Shown here piece by piece: positions 1 to 9,591 of a stretch of DNA of 64,000 bases. Both the position numbers and the translations under genes were made by a program. This DNA comes from G963676655 sp963676655 (lineage in GTDB: Bacteria; Verrucomicrobiota; Lentisphaeria; Victivallales; Victivallaceae): contig CAXXKX010000005.1 of assembly GCA_963676655.2 (NCBI GenBank), positions 186,001-250,000 on the forward strand, written 5' to 3'. Every line of letters starts with the position of its first letter. Within the stretch, counting starts at the first letter, position 1. Below the pieces are notes generated by a model, which ran no database searches, had not been told where the DNA came from, and was given only the letters and a program-made list of their open reading frames with translations.

Positions 1-1605
1 AAACAAATACTTAAAGCCTTTTTACCGCTGGTGGTCCTGATTGCGCTGCCGTTGTTGCTGCGCCGCGATACGGCGGAAATACTGCCGGCGACGGACAATG
101 CGGATAAACTGATTATCGTTACCCCGCATACCCAGACAATCCGGGCGGAATTCGAAAAGAAATTCAAACGTCTTTACAAAAAACAAACCGGACGCGAGGT
201 TATTTTCGACTGGCGCAATCCCGGCGGCACCTCGGATATCATCCGTTTGATCAATGACCGGTTCCAGACTGAATTCAGACGTTACTGGCTCAGTAATCCA
301 GAAAACGGCCAGTGGACCGATGAAGTCATGCGGAGTTTTGACAATCGATACAAAGATCCGGCTACCTGTCGACCGCGACAAGTCTTTTTGAAATCTGATG
401 TTGGTATCGGTATCGACATTCTTTTCGGGGGTGGCTTGTACGACCTGACGAAGCAAGCTCAAATGGGGCACGGGGTTGACGCCGGAATTCAAAAACTGCA
501 TCCGAAATGGTTTACTGAAAAAGTCATACCGCAAAGCTGGAACGGCGAAATTTTTTACGATAAGTTGGGCCGTTTTTATGGAGCCTGCCTGACTGAATTC
601 GGACTTTGCTATAACCTTGACCGGCTTCAACTGTTAAAGAACCAGACGCCGCCGTCTCGCTGGAGCGATTTAGGTAATGAACGTTTTTACAACCTGATAG
701 CAGTAGCCGACCCGACAAAATCCGGCTCGATTAACAAGTGTTTTGAAATGCTCATCCAGCAGCAAATGGGCGACGCGGTAAAAAAACACGGCGAAAAAAA
801 CGGCAAGATAAAGGGTTGGAACAATGCTGTCAACCTGATCAAACGCATTGGCGCCAATACAAGGTACCTGACCGATTCCGCCAGTAAAGTACCGCACGAT
901 GTGGCCAGGGGCGACGCCGTTGCCGGAATGAGCATTGACTTCTACAGTCGCAGCGAGGCGGGATATACCGCTTACGAATCGAATGGTAAAGAACGGATGA
1001 AATTTGTTTCTCCCCAAGGCGGCACGTCGTTATCGGCTGACCCGATTCAATTACTGCGCGGCGCGCCAAACCGGAAAATCGCTATCGCATTTATTGAATT
1101 CGTCCTGTCGAAAGAGGGGCAAAAAATTTGGAACTACCGTGTCGGCACTCCCGGCGGGCCAACCGAATACGCTCTGCGCCGTCTGCCAATCAGGCGCGAC
1201 ATGTACAGCAAAGCCGACCGGGAACACATGTCCGACCCGGAGATAGATCCATTTGCCGGGGATGAACAGTTAGTCTATCACGGCAGATGGACCGGGCCAT
1301 ATTTCGGCCTTATCCGGGTTCTGATAAAATGTGCAATCATTAATCCGCGCGATGAATTGCGGCGCGCCTGGAAAGCGATAATCGATGCCGGCGGCCCCGA
1401 TGCCGTACCGGAAGCCATGCAGGCTTTTAACGCCATGCCCTTCACCTATGAGAATATCAAGGCGGCAAATGACCGGCTCAATCCGGCCAAACAAGGCAAC
1501 TCGGTATTGACAACGCTTGAAACCAGACGCGAATGGAGCGAATTCTTCCGACACAATTACCTGAAAGCCGAAAAACTGGCGGGAGAACGGAGGAACGTAA
1601 AATGA
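1..1605 (+). CDS. ABC transporter substrate-binding protein, Fe(III) type (5' end outside window)
   Basis: Periplasmic solute-binding protein of the iron(III)/2-aminoethylphosphonate-type ABC family, expected to deliver ligand to the permease encoded next. The frame is open from base 1 and begins with a hydrophobic stretch (LPLVVLIALPLLL), which looks like the core of a signal peptide whose start lies upstream; the first in-window start (GTG 31) falls inside that stretch and is not likely to be real. After it come LIIVTPHTQTIRAEFEKKF and later GMSIDFYS and QLLRGAPNRKIAIAFIEFVLS, typical of the two-lobed binding-protein fold. The stop overlaps the permease start by ATGA, indicating translational coupling. 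The ligand cannot be told from sequence alone. Confidence 0.8.
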   Translation, partial: KQILKAFLPLVVLIALPLLLRRDTAEILPATDNADKLIIVTPHTQTIRAEFEKKFKRLYKKQTGREVIFDWRNPGGTSDIIRLINDRFQTEFRRYWLSNPENGQWTDEVMRSFDNRYKDPATCRPRQVFLKSDVGIGIDILFGGGLYDLTKQAQMGHGVDAGIQKLHPKWFTEKVIPQSWNGEIFYDKLGRFYGACLTEFGLCYNLDRLQLLKNQTPPSRWSDLGNERFYNLIAVADPTKSGSINKCFEMLIQQQMGDAVKKHGEKNGKIKGWNNAVNLIKRIGANTRYLTDSASKVPHDVARGDAVAGMSIDFYSRSEAGYTAYESNGKERMKFVSPQGGTSLSADPIQLLRGAPNRKIAIAFIEFVLSKEGQKIWNYRVGTPGGPTEYALRRLPIRRDMYSKADREHMSDPEIDPFAGDEQLVYHGRWTGPYFGLIRVLIKCAIINPRDELRRAWKAIIDAGGPDAVPEAMQAFNAMPFTYENIKAANDRLNPAKQGNSVLTTLETRREWSEFFRHNYLKAEKLAGERRNVK

Positions 1606-3281
1606 TCAATCTTCCGCGTAAAATCACTATTGGACTCGGCATTCTGGCGGCTGCCGCCTTTTTCCTGATCTTCCTTATTCTGCCAATCGTCACCGTCGCA
1701 GGCAGAGGCTTCGACCCGACTATTATGCTGGAAACATTCCGCAACCCGATCTATCGGGAAGGCTTGCTCAACGCTCTCAAGATTTCACTAGTTACCACCT
1801 CCATGGTGTTCTTGTTCACCATCCCTGCGGCGCTGATCTACGACCGCTACGAGTTCAGTGGTAAGAACCGGGTCAATTTGATGGTTATGCTGCCGATGAT
1901 TCTGCCGCCGTTCGTCGGCGCACTCGGATTCCAGCAATTGCTGGGACATTACGGTGTATTCAATACAATCCTCGAGTATATTGGCCTGCCGACGGTCGAC
2001 TGGCTCGGCGGCAAGGGCCGCTTCTGGACCGTCTGTGTGGTCGAAGCGCTCCACTTATATCCGATTTTGTTCCTCAACCTGGTTACCTCGCTCGGGAATA
2101 TCGACCCGGCAATGGATGAAGCCGCCAGAGGACTTGGCGCATCGCCGTGGAGACGTTTTTACAAAGTCACCCTGCCCCTGATGAAGCCGGGCTTGTTCGC
2201 CGGCGGCAGCATTATCCTGATCTGGAGCTTTACCGAACTTGGTACCCCGTTAATGCTTGGCTACGACCGGGTCGTCACCGTACAGATTTTCAACGGCATC
2301 ACCGAACTTGAAAGCAATCCGCAGCCATTCGCCCTGGTGGTAATCCTGCTGCTGGTTTCGGCCGGACTCTACGCCTCAAGCCGGTTATTTCTGGGACGTG
2401 ACACCACCGCCGCCACTGGCAAAGGTATAACTTCCAACAAAGCGTCGGTTCTCTCCGGCTGGAAAAAACCACTGCCTACTTTATTTTTCATCACCCTGAT
2501 GATCGTTTCTATTCTGCCGCACCTGTCTTTACTAATGATGTCTTTCGCTCGTAAGTGGTACGGCACCCTGATCCCGAGTTCCTGGACCCTACTGCATTAC
2601 GATACCGCCTTATCGAGTAAACTGGTGGTTCCCGGCATTATCAACAGCTTGCGTTACTCAAGCATTGCTATGGTTATAAGTGTTCTGCTTGGCGTGTTAA
2701 TCGCCCTGTTGACGGTCAGAGCCAAAATAAAGGGAGGTAAAATCCTGGACACCATGGCCATGCTGCCGCTGGCGGTACCCGGAATAGTGCTGGCGTTCGG
2801 CTATCTCAGTATGACCGCACGCTGGGATATCCTGCGCGTGTTCCTCGATCCGATCCGCAATCCCACAATCCTGCTGGCCGCAGCTTACGCGATACGACGT
2901 TTGCCCTATACAGTTCGGGCAGTAACCGCCGGACTGGAACAAACCCCGGAAGACCTGGAAGAAGCCGCAGCCGGGTTCGGTGCCGGTCCACTGCGCCGCT
3001 TGACGAAGATAACCATCCCCTTGATCAGCGCCAATCTGGTGGTAGGAGCCCTGTTCGCGTTCAGCTTCTCGATGCTGGAAGTCTCAGACTCGCTGCTGCT
3101 GGCCCAGAAACCACAATATTATCCGGTCACCAAGGCTATTTTTGAATTATCGCAAATGCTCGGTCAAGGCAGTTATGTCGCCTGCGCGTTCGGGGTCTGG
3201 ACCATGTTGTTCCTGGCCTTTACCCTGGCAGCAGCAGCCACCTTGCTCGGACGCAAAATCGGCTCGTTGTTCCGGTTCTGA
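1602..3281 (+). CDS. ABC transporter permease, fused two-domain Fe(III) type
   Basis: Inner-membrane permease of about 559 residues with two tandem BPD_transp_1 domains in one chain, as in FbpB-like iron permeases. Each half carries an EAA loop that contacts the ATPase: DEAARGLGASPWRRFYKVTL in the first half and EEAAAGFGAGPLRRLTKITI in the second. About twelve hydrophobic segments are visible. ATG 1602 is preferred over an upstream in-frame ATG because it overlaps the preceding stop (ATGA) and follows GGAG at about 1589. No ATPase gene follows, so the ATP-binding subunit is presumably encoded before base 1. Confidence 0.88.
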   Translation: MINLPRKITIGLGILAAAAFFLIFLILPIVTVAGRGFDPTIMLETFRNPIYREGLLNALKISLVTTSMVFLFTIPAALIYDRYEFSGKNRVNLMVMLPMILPPFVGALGFQQLLGHYGVFNTILEYIGLPTVDWLGGKGRFWTVCVVEALHLYPILFLNLVTSLGNIDPAMDEAARGLGASPWRRFYKVTLPLMKPGLFAGGSIILIWSFTELGTPLMLGYDRVVTVQIFNGITELESNPQPFALVVILLLVSAGLYASSRLFLGRDTTAATGKGITSNKASVLSGWKKPLPTLFFITLMIVSILPHLSLLMMSFARKWYGTLIPSSWTLLHYDTALSSKLVVPGIINSLRYSSIAMVISVLLGVLIALLTVRAKIKGGKILDTMAMLPLAVPGIVLAFGYLSMTARWDILRVFLDPIRNPTILLAAAYAIRRLPYTVRAVTAGLEQTPEDLEEAAAGFGAGPLRRLTKITIPLISANLVVGALFAFSFSMLEVSDSLLLAQKPQYYPVTKAIFELSQMLGQGSYVACAFGVWTMLFLAFTLAAAATLLGRKIGSLFRF

Positions 3282-3345
3282 AAATATATCCAGAGATTAT
3301 TTGTATTCATTAAAGACCATGATATAATAGTTGCAGGAGGATATC

Positions 3346-3717
3346 ATGGATATTATGAAAATCTTATTGCCGGGCGTTCTGTATATCGTATTAATTTATG
3401 GTATGTATATATGCTGGAAAGCATATAGAGTAAATAGAAAATTTGCGTGGAGAATATTAGTCTTTTACTACTTCTATACATTTATTTCCTTGTGCTTTAT
3501 AGACTTTATGGTAATTCTACCAGAAAATCTGAGACAAAAACACATCAGAAATAATAAATCGGCTGTTAATAATACTAACAACAAAACCCCATATAAACGC
3601 AAAGCAAACTCTTTTCCGTTTATGCAGATTCTACTTGTTGGTGCCCTTTCATTATTAGCTAAGGAAGAAGCTAAAACAAAAGAAAAAGACTCTGACAGGC
3701 AACCGGAAATGAGCTAA
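3346..3717 (+). CDS. small membrane protein, function unknown
   Basis: A 123-residue protein that I do not recognise. ATG 3346 follows AGGAGG at 3335-3340. Two hydrophobic segments lie near the N-terminus (LLPGVLYIVLIYGMYICW and ILVFYYFYTFISLCFIDFMV); then a polar linker rich in N and K, a third hydrophobic stretch (FMQILLVGALSLLA) and a charged tail. The sequence is AT-rich compared with its neighbours and ends 6 bp before the convergent sulfatase stop. It follows the ABC permease by 64 bp and could be co-transcribed, but nothing ties it to transport. Confidence 0.55.
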   Translation: MDIMKILLPGVLYIVLIYGMYICWKAYRVNRKFAWRILVFYYFYTFISLCFIDFMVILPENLRQKHIRNNKSAVNNTNNKTPYKRKANSFPFMQILLVGALSLLAKEEAKTKEKDSDRQPEMS

Positions 3718-3723
3718 AAACAA

Positions 3724-5148
3724 TTACCTTGCAGTCTTCCAGAAACTATGGCCGAAATCCCCGGTATCATTCATTTCGGTGCGCCAGCGTTCGAGTTCTT
3801 TCTGCATGTTGCTCAAGGTATCATGATATGCGTTGTCATCAGCCAGATTATTGAGTTCGCATGGGTCATTCTCCAGATCAAAAAGCTGGACGGTATGGCA
3901 GCCGTTAACCGCGTACTCAATCAACTTCAGGTTACCCTTGCGATATCCACGCTGAAATCCTTTGTAACCATAAAACAATTCATTCCTGACTTCTGATTGA
4001 GGATTATCAATCACCGGAGTCAAGCTCAGACCTTCAACCGTCTCAGGTATATTCAATCCGGACAAATCACACAACGTCGGAAATATATCGATCAGGTAGC
4101 AGAAAGCGTCGGAACGCCGGTCTGCCGGAATCCCCGGCCCAGCCATGATCAACGGCACCCGGACACTGTGCTCATAAAGATTCTGTTTACCCATCAGGCC
4201 GTGCTGCCCGACCGCCAAACCATTGTCTCCGGCAAAAACAATTATCGTATTATCCGCCTGCCCGATTTCTTCCAGCACATCCAGTACCCGACCGACCTGT
4301 TCATCGACATGAGCGATAATCGCATAATAATCGGCGATATGCTGCCGGATGTCTTCCGGCATACGGGGATGGGATGCCAGAAGTTCATCACGTATATAAA
4401 GGTCACCATTATCGAACGGATGCTGCATCATCAGGTTTTCCGGGAGAGATACCCTGCTGGCCGGATACTGTTCCAGAAACCGTTTGGGATACTGCCTCGG
4501 GTCATGTGGCGCGATATGGGCCAGATAGGCAAAAAAAGGCTTACCGTCTTTAGCCGCTTCGGAATCAGGGTAATCCCGTAAAAACTCGATCATTGAATCG
4601 GAAAAAACCTCCGCAGAATGTTTTCCATTCTCCTTGACCTTTTCAAAAGGCTGGACATACTGCTCGATCTCTGGAGCATTATAGCCGCCGTCCGGATCAT
4701 ATTTACCGTCCGGATCAAAATCATGAACCGGAGAATGCCAGTGACCATTGCAGGCTTCATACCACCCCTTCTCCTGTTTGAACCCGAAAATCTTGCCGCC
4801 GGTTTCAAAACATCGCGCATGGGATTCTTTATCCTGATGCCATTTACCGACATGACAGGATACATAATCATTCGTCCTGAAATATTCTGGCATGGCAATA
4901 TGTTCCAGCGGAATAATTTGACCATGATCATAAATATTAAATAATGAGCGTCCGGTCAACATCATGGCGCGACTCGGCTGACAAACCGCCCCGGCGGTCC
5001 CTCCCATAATGTGGGCGTGAGTAAAAGTAGTTCCCTGTTTCATCAAACGATCCAGATTAGGTGTATCAATTTCCTTATTTCCCATACCGGAAATAGTATC
5101 AAAACGTTGATCATCAGTAAAGATAAACAGAACATTCGGTCTACTCAT
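3724..5148 (-). CDS. sulfatase, formylglycine-dependent
   Basis: Sulfatase of 474 residues that would cleave sulfate esters, probably from polysaccharides. Metal-binding DD lies in NVLFIFTDDQRFDT (residues 12-13). The FGly motif C-x-P-S-R is CQPSR at Cys56, followed by MMLTGRS, so maturation needs a formylglycine-generating enzyme or anSME encoded elsewhere. Further family landmarks are VGKWHQ, AHIAPHDPRQ and FAGDNGLAVGQHGLMGKQNLYEH with metal ligands DN and a catalytic-region K. No signal peptide is visible, so it may be cytoplasmic or have an unusual export route. It is divergent from an AraC regulator, the likely controller. Confidence 0.92.
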   Translation of the reverse strand: MSRPNVLFIFTDDQRFDTISGMGNKEIDTPNLDRLMKQGTTFTHAHIMGGTAGAVCQPSRAMMLTGRSLFNIYDHGQIIPLEHIAMPEYFRTNDYVSCHVGKWHQDKESHARCFETGGKIFGFKQEKGWYEACNGHWHSPVHDFDPDGKYDPDGGYNAPEIEQYVQPFEKVKENGKHSAEVFSDSMIEFLRDYPDSEAAKDGKPFFAYLAHIAPHDPRQYPKRFLEQYPASRVSLPENLMMQHPFDNGDLYIRDELLASHPRMPEDIRQHIADYYAIIAHVDEQVGRVLDVLEEIGQADNTIIVFAGDNGLAVGQHGLMGKQNLYEHSVRVPLIMAGPGIPADRRSDAFCYLIDIFPTLCDLSGLNIPETVEGLSLTPVIDNPQSEVRNELFYGYKGFQRGYRKGNLKLIEYAVNGCHTVQLFDLENDPCELNNLADDNAYHDTLSNMQKELERWRTEMNDTGDFGHSFWKTAR

Positions 5149-5327
5149 AATAATTTTCCTTATTTTTTATATTCATAAGATTGTATAATTAAGATACCGG
5201 ATTAATCCCGAATTTAACATAGCATGAAGCAGAAAACACATGTCATTTTTCATTAATAAAACAATCAGGAAAAATTTGCAATCAACGGATATCAAGGATA
5301 AATTAAAACAAACAAAGGTTAATAAAA

Positions 5328-6176
5328 ATGTCTTTTTACTGTACAGAAAACAATCCACTTTTATGTTTAAAAAAAATCTTATCCCCCATGCCGGATAAGA
5401 TTTATTTACAACCGTCAATTCTGTGGAATATAACAGTTGGCCGGAACTGGGGCGGCAATATAAGTTCAGACGTAGACGACTATCGTCTTACTTTCGTTCG
5501 CGGTGGCCAGGGGCGGTATTGGATCAACGATCATGAAATCTCGCTTGAGCGTGGACGTGTTATATTTATTGCCCCGGGAAACCGTTTGAGAATGACCCAA
5601 AAACCTGACTCTCCTCCGCATTTGGTGACCGGACCACTCAACTTGTTTCATCGAAACGGCAATAAAGTACTCGTTCCTCCAGTTAACTCATTCGGCATTG
5701 CTTTGCTTTCCAATGACATTTTCAAGATGGAGCAACTCTTCGTCAATCTGGCTGAAACATATGAAAAAAGAAATGATCCCCTATACAGGAATTGCCTTGA
5801 ATCATGCATTCATACAATTCTGATGAATATATTCCGCGAAACGGAAATCCACCTTTCAGGCGGTTGCGATTCTAGAATTGAAAATGCCCGACAATACCTG
5901 CGGGACCATCCGCTTGAAGACATCAACTGGACCGAATTAGCTAGAAAAAACTATCTGTCCCGGGACTATTTCAGCAAAATGTTTACCCGTGCCACAGGAA
6001 TGTCGCCCAAATCATATCATTTACAGATTAAAATGGAATATGCCAATTTTCTCCTCAACAGTTCTGCTTTATCAATTCAGGAGGTTGCTGATTTGCTGGG
6101 TTACGCCGATGCATTTATCTTTTCAAGACAATTCAAACGTTCGTTCGGCGTAAGCCCGTCACAAGTGCGTAAATAA
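5328..6176 (+). CDS. AraC-family transcriptional regulator
   Basis: Regulator of about 282 residues. An N-terminal cupin-like sensing half (around RLTFVRGGQGRYWINDHEI and RGRVIFIAPGNRLRM) is followed by a C-terminal double helix-turn-helix: NWTELARKNYLSRDYFSKMF and IQEVADLLGYADAFIFSRQF, ending in the usual GVSPSQVRK. It is divergent from the sulfatase with a 179-bp AT-rich gap, a typical layout for local control of a sugar or sulfate locus. ATG 5328 has a weak ribosome site; ATG 5391, just before PDKIYLQP, is an alternative start that would remove about 20 residues. Confidence 0.85.
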   Translation: MSFYCTENNPLLCLKKILSPMPDKIYLQPSILWNITVGRNWGGNISSDVDDYRLTFVRGGQGRYWINDHEISLERGRVIFIAPGNRLRMTQKPDSPPHLVTGPLNLFHRNGNKVLVPPVNSFGIALLSNDIFKMEQLFVNLAETYEKRNDPLYRNCLESCIHTILMNIFRETEIHLSGGCDSRIENARQYLRDHPLEDINWTELARKNYLSRDYFSKMFTRATGMSPKSYHLQIKMEYANFLLNSSALSIQEVADLLGYADAFIFSRQFKRSFGVSPSQVRK

Positions 6177-6186
6177 AAGCCTGTTT

Positions 6187-7158
6187 TTATTCCTGTAATT
6201 TTCTGAAACAATACAAGACTGTCCCGAATTGATTTGAACCGCGTGCCAATTGTTTTTTCTCTATTCGAGCCGGATCATTGAACCGGACACCGATTTGTCG
6301 AATAAACAATTTTGAACCTAAAATACTTCCTTCGGTGAAATGTCTGGTTCGCTGCAGGAAACGAACGTGCATTGATTCTTTTTTCCGTGCTTTGTCTCGT
6401 GCGGCATATATTTCTTCACTGGACGCGCCGCTCTCTGCCGTGATAATCCGTGCCATCTCACCACGAAAGAACGCAAAAAGTTCGATATCTGTCCATTGCG
6501 ATGTATCTCCGGTCGTGATATTGGGTTTCATATGTTTGACGAAATTATGATAAAACATATGTTTGCCGCTTCGACAGTACCGTCCCCATGTTGTAAAGTG
6601 ATAATCAGCCGGATCGTTCTTCAAGCCTGCGCGAACCGGGTTCAGTTCTACGTAGATTACGCAAGCGGCCACTGCGTTGATTTTCTCGAGAATCGTACTT
6701 TTGAATCGTCCGCCCCAAAGTTGTCCGGTCCTATCTCGAGTTTCATTATAAACGCAGGTAAATTGCCTCTGATAAGCTGACATAAACCGGCTGATATCGA
6801 TCATTTTAAAGGCAACTTCCTGGCATTGCGCCTTATTGTCTATGCTGATAACCGGATTTTGGGGTTTGAATTTTGAGGTATTTATCATTGATTTGTAATA
6901 AGCGTTATGCCGTTTCACGATAACCTCCAGCGGCGGCAGCTCATCCGGTCCTGGGGCGTAAACCACCAGATGGAAGTGATTTCCCATCCAGGCGACTGAA
7001 ATGACTTCGATCAAAAAGTAATCGCAAAGGTTTTTAAGCAGTCTGAAGCCATATTCCTTATCCATCTCCGAGAATGGATGTTCTCCTTTAACGCAGCCAA
7101 TGCGATTATAAAGATGATAATAGCAACCTTCTTCGTCAACTTTCATCCGATAACCCAT
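6187..7158 (-). CDS. REP-associated tyrosine transposase (RAYT, Y1 HUH family)
   Basis: A 323-residue Y1_Tnp-type protein. The HUH metal motif is H61-F-H63 in AWMGNHFHLVV, and a Tyr-containing segment (MSAYQRQFTCVYNETRDRTG) fits the catalytic helix. The long C-terminal extension after the Y1 domain is typical of stand-alone RAYTs rather than IS200/IS605 TnpA. RAYTs are single-copy, domesticated enzymes linked to REP palindromes. No obvious REP flanks it here, but a REP-like palindrome cluster exists elsewhere in the same window (the prophage target site). Confidence 0.85.
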   Translation of the reverse strand: MGYRMKVDEEGCYYHLYNRIGCVKGEHPFSEMDKEYGFRLLKNLCDYFLIEVISVAWMGNHFHLVVYAPGPDELPPLEVIVKRHNAYYKSMINTSKFKPQNPVISIDNKAQCQEVAFKMIDISRFMSAYQRQFTCVYNETRDRTGQLWGGRFKSTILEKINAVAACVIYVELNPVRAGLKNDPADYHFTTWGRYCRSGKHMFYHNFVKHMKPNITTGDTSQWTDIELFAFFRGEMARIITAESGASSEEIYAARDKARKKESMHVRFLQRTRHFTEGSILGSKLFIRQIGVRFNDPARIEKKQLARGSNQFGTVLYCFRKLQE

Positions 7159-7276
7159 TTTAAATCCTCCAAATTAGTCAGGTTATCGATAATATACACG
7201 TTGAAATCAGTTTTGTAAATAGTTATACCGTTTAATTTTTATTAATTCGTAAAATATTGTCAATACAAATCTTAAG

Positions 7277-8080
7277 TCAATCCTCAATGCGATACAACGG
7301 GGAATTTCTTTTGCGGAATTCTCCAGGCGTCATTTTGCTTTGACTATTGAATACCCGGTAGAAAGTTTCAATGTTCTTAAAACCACAACTTTCAGCAATA
7401 TTCTTTATTGAGTCATCCGTGCCAGCTAATAAAGCTCGAGCTTTTTTTAGTTTTTCCGCTATCAGAAAATGATGGGGAGTTACCCCTAAATGCTCTTTGA
7501 ATAAATTTTGAAAATACGGCACACTAATCCCACTCTTCGTCGCCAACTGTTGAACACTGACAACCCGACCGGGATCCCGGGCAATACGCTTCAAAGCCCG
7601 CTCTACTGCAGGAGGATATTCAGGGACGAATCGCTTTGAGGAAGCGGAAATCTGCCAGAGGACAGTACTGAATATCCACTGCCCCAGAATGTCTAAATCG
7701 GTAGAGTCATCATGATAAGCCGCCATCGCTTCAGCAGCAAAAGTGTCAAGATAGTCAAGGTCATTCCAATAATTAACGCGTGGAAAGAAAGGAGTTTCAG
7801 CACGAGAATAAGTAAAACCAAGGACAATACAACGATATGGATCTTCAGACCATCGATCAAAAATCGTGGTATCCCCGGGGGAGTGAATGAAAACAGTACC
7901 GCGTTTGAACAAACGCCTTTCCCCGTTAAATAAAAAAAATACACCGCCTCCGGTAAGAATCTCCATAAGAATAGCTCCTGGAGCAATTGTTTTTGGATTG
8001 ATATCCCGGTCCGGAGCCTGATAATAGCGGACATACTGCAGTTCAGACGGAAAACTTTCAATTATTTTTGAAATCCCCAT
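7277..8080 (-). CDS. AraC-family transcriptional regulator
   Basis: A 267-residue regulator. The N-terminal half has a cupin-like region (GGVFFLFNGERRLFKRGTVF) resembling sugar-sensing AraC arms. The C-terminal half has two HTH units (SVQQLATKSGISVPYFQNLF; IKNIAESCGFKNIETFYRVF) and the ending MTPGEFRKRN. It is divergent from the SGNH hydrolase gene with a 110-bp intergenic region, so that gene is the likely target. The sensing ligand is unknown. Confidence 0.87.
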   Translation of the reverse strand: MGISKIIESFPSELQYVRYYQAPDRDINPKTIAPGAILMEILTGGGVFFLFNGERRLFKRGTVFIHSPGDTTIFDRWSEDPYRCIVLGFTYSRAETPFFPRVNYWNDLDYLDTFAAEAMAAYHDDSTDLDILGQWIFSTVLWQISASSKRFVPEYPPAVERALKRIARDPGRVVSVQQLATKSGISVPYFQNLFKEHLGVTPHHFLIAEKLKKARALLAGTDDSIKNIAESCGFKNIETFYRVFNSQSKMTPGEFRKRNSPLYRIED

Positions 8081-8190
8081 ACGATATTAATGAATGTTCC
8101 CGTTGTTTTTTTAAGAATTGCCAATTGATTTTAATAGTAACGCAGTGTAGATTTATTTTCAAATTAACTTTTGCAAAAAAGGAGTATTAA

Positions 8191-9519
8191 ATGGTGATAA
8201 GAAAAATCTTAACAGGCGGACTGCTTCTATGCAGTCTGGGTCTTACTCAACCGGTAATGGCACAGGATAATCCTTCTAGACAAACGATAGAGGTATCCGC
8301 TCGTGGAGGCTTACCCAACTTCACAGCCAAGTTAAAATCAGGGAAAAGTGTAAAAATCGGCTATCTTGGCGGCAGCATAACCGCACAACCCGGCTGGCGC
8401 GTTCTCAGCCGTGAATGGTTTCAAAATAAATATCCCAAGGCCAAAATATCCGAAATAAATGCCGCAATCGGCGGAACCGGATCAAACCTCGGAGTATTCA
8501 GGGTTGAACATGACGTATTATGCCAAAAACCAGACTTGTTATTCGTCGAGTTCGCGGTTAATGACGGCAGAACTCTACCGGCGAACATCAGAAAGTCGAT
8601 GGAAGGAATTGTCCGGAAAACCTGGAAGGCTTTACCGGATTGCGACATATGTTTTGTTTATACAATGACAGCGGGAAATTTGAAGGAAATGCAAAAAGGC
8701 AAAATGAGTCGTTCCGCGTCAACGATGGAAGAGGTAGCTGATTATTACAATATCCCGACAATCCATATGGGACTCGAGATTGCGGCGCTGGAAAAGGCCG
8801 GAAAGCTGGTAATGAAAGCTCCGAATGCAAACTTGCAGCAGGTTTCCGGCAAGGAATTAAACGAAGAAGCCAAGATACAGACCGATGAAAAGGGGCGTAT
8901 CACATTTTCCAAGGACGGCGTTCACCCCTATCCGAATACCGGACACGTCTTGTATTTGAAAGCTATCATAAGGTCAATGGACAAAATTCTCCCGGCAGGC
9001 AAACCCGGCCCACACAAATTAGCCGCATCGAAAACAAAAGATAACTGGGAAAAGGCTGAAATGATCCCGGTTAATAAATGCAAGATGTCCGGCCCATGGA
9101 AGAAGCTCGACCCAAAATCAAACTCTCTGGCGAAAAATTTCCGCAATCGGGTTCCTTCACTCTGGCAGGGAAAACCCGGCGCGGAACTTAAGTTCAAATT
9201 CATAGGAACAAAAGTCGCGGCATACGACCTTGTCGGTCCGTCATGCGGATACGTTGAGGCCACGATTGACGGGAAAAAAATAAAGTCCCGCAGAATGGAC
9301 AAATATTGTTCTTATTACCGGTCCTCCATTATGAAAATAGCGGACGGGCTTGAGAATAAAGTTCATGAAGTAGTCATCAGAGTACTTCCGGATAAATTTG
9401 ACAAGAGCAAGATTCTTGCTAAGCATAGACTGAAAGATCTTGAAAAGAATCCGAAAAAATATGAAGACACCGACTGGTATGTCGGCGCTGTTTTCATTAT
9501 AGGCAAAATGGTCGATTGA
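8191..9519 (+). CDS. secreted SGNH/GDSL-family hydrolase
   Basis: A 442-residue exported protein. The N-terminus MVIRKILTGGLLLCSLGL...PVMAQ is a signal peptide. The catalytic Ser lies in block I, IGYLGGSITAQ; block III-like Asn lies in VEFAVNDG; a D/H pair at the end of the domain is DGVHPYPNTGH. This gives esterase or deacetylase-like chemistry on a carbohydrate. The remaining roughly 150 residues look like a beta-sandwich carbohydrate-binding or accessory module (PGAELKFKFIGTKVAAYD). ATG 8191 follows AGGAG. It has its own terminator downstream, so it is probably a single-gene unit controlled by the divergent AraC gene. Confidence 0.85.
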   Translation: MVIRKILTGGLLLCSLGLTQPVMAQDNPSRQTIEVSARGGLPNFTAKLKSGKSVKIGYLGGSITAQPGWRVLSREWFQNKYPKAKISEINAAIGGTGSNLGVFRVEHDVLCQKPDLLFVEFAVNDGRTLPANIRKSMEGIVRKTWKALPDCDICFVYTMTAGNLKEMQKGKMSRSASTMEEVADYYNIPTIHMGLEIAALEKAGKLVMKAPNANLQQVSGKELNEEAKIQTDEKGRITFSKDGVHPYPNTGHVLYLKAIIRSMDKILPAGKPGPHKLAASKTKDNWEKAEMIPVNKCKMSGPWKKLDPKSNSLAKNFRNRVPSLWQGKPGAELKFKFIGTKVAAYDLVGPSCGYVEATIDGKKIKSRRMDKYCSYYRSSIMKIADGLENKVHEVVIRVLPDKFDKSKILAKHRLKDLEKNPKKYEDTDWYVGAVFIIGKMVD

Positions 9520-9542
9520 ATCCAATAATCAACCATATCAAT

Positions 9543-9575
9543 AAAAAAAGCTCCGCAATTTACGGAGCTTTTTTT
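9543..9575. terminator. bidirectional Rho-independent terminator
   Basis: A run of A, a perfect stem AAGCTCCG / CGGAGCTT with loop CAATTTA, and a run of T. It works in both directions and lies between the convergent SGNH hydrolase and CBS genes. Confidence 0.92.
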
Positions 9576-9591
9576 GTGTGGATAAAAGAAC

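Noticed and set aside
31..33. GTG 31 as the true start of the binding protein
   Set aside because: The frame is open to the window edge and GTG 31 falls in the middle of the signal-peptide hydrophobic core.
22..630. Long open frame on the minus strand opposite the binding-protein gene
   Set aside because: Antisense shadow of a well-supported gene, with no family features or ribosome site.
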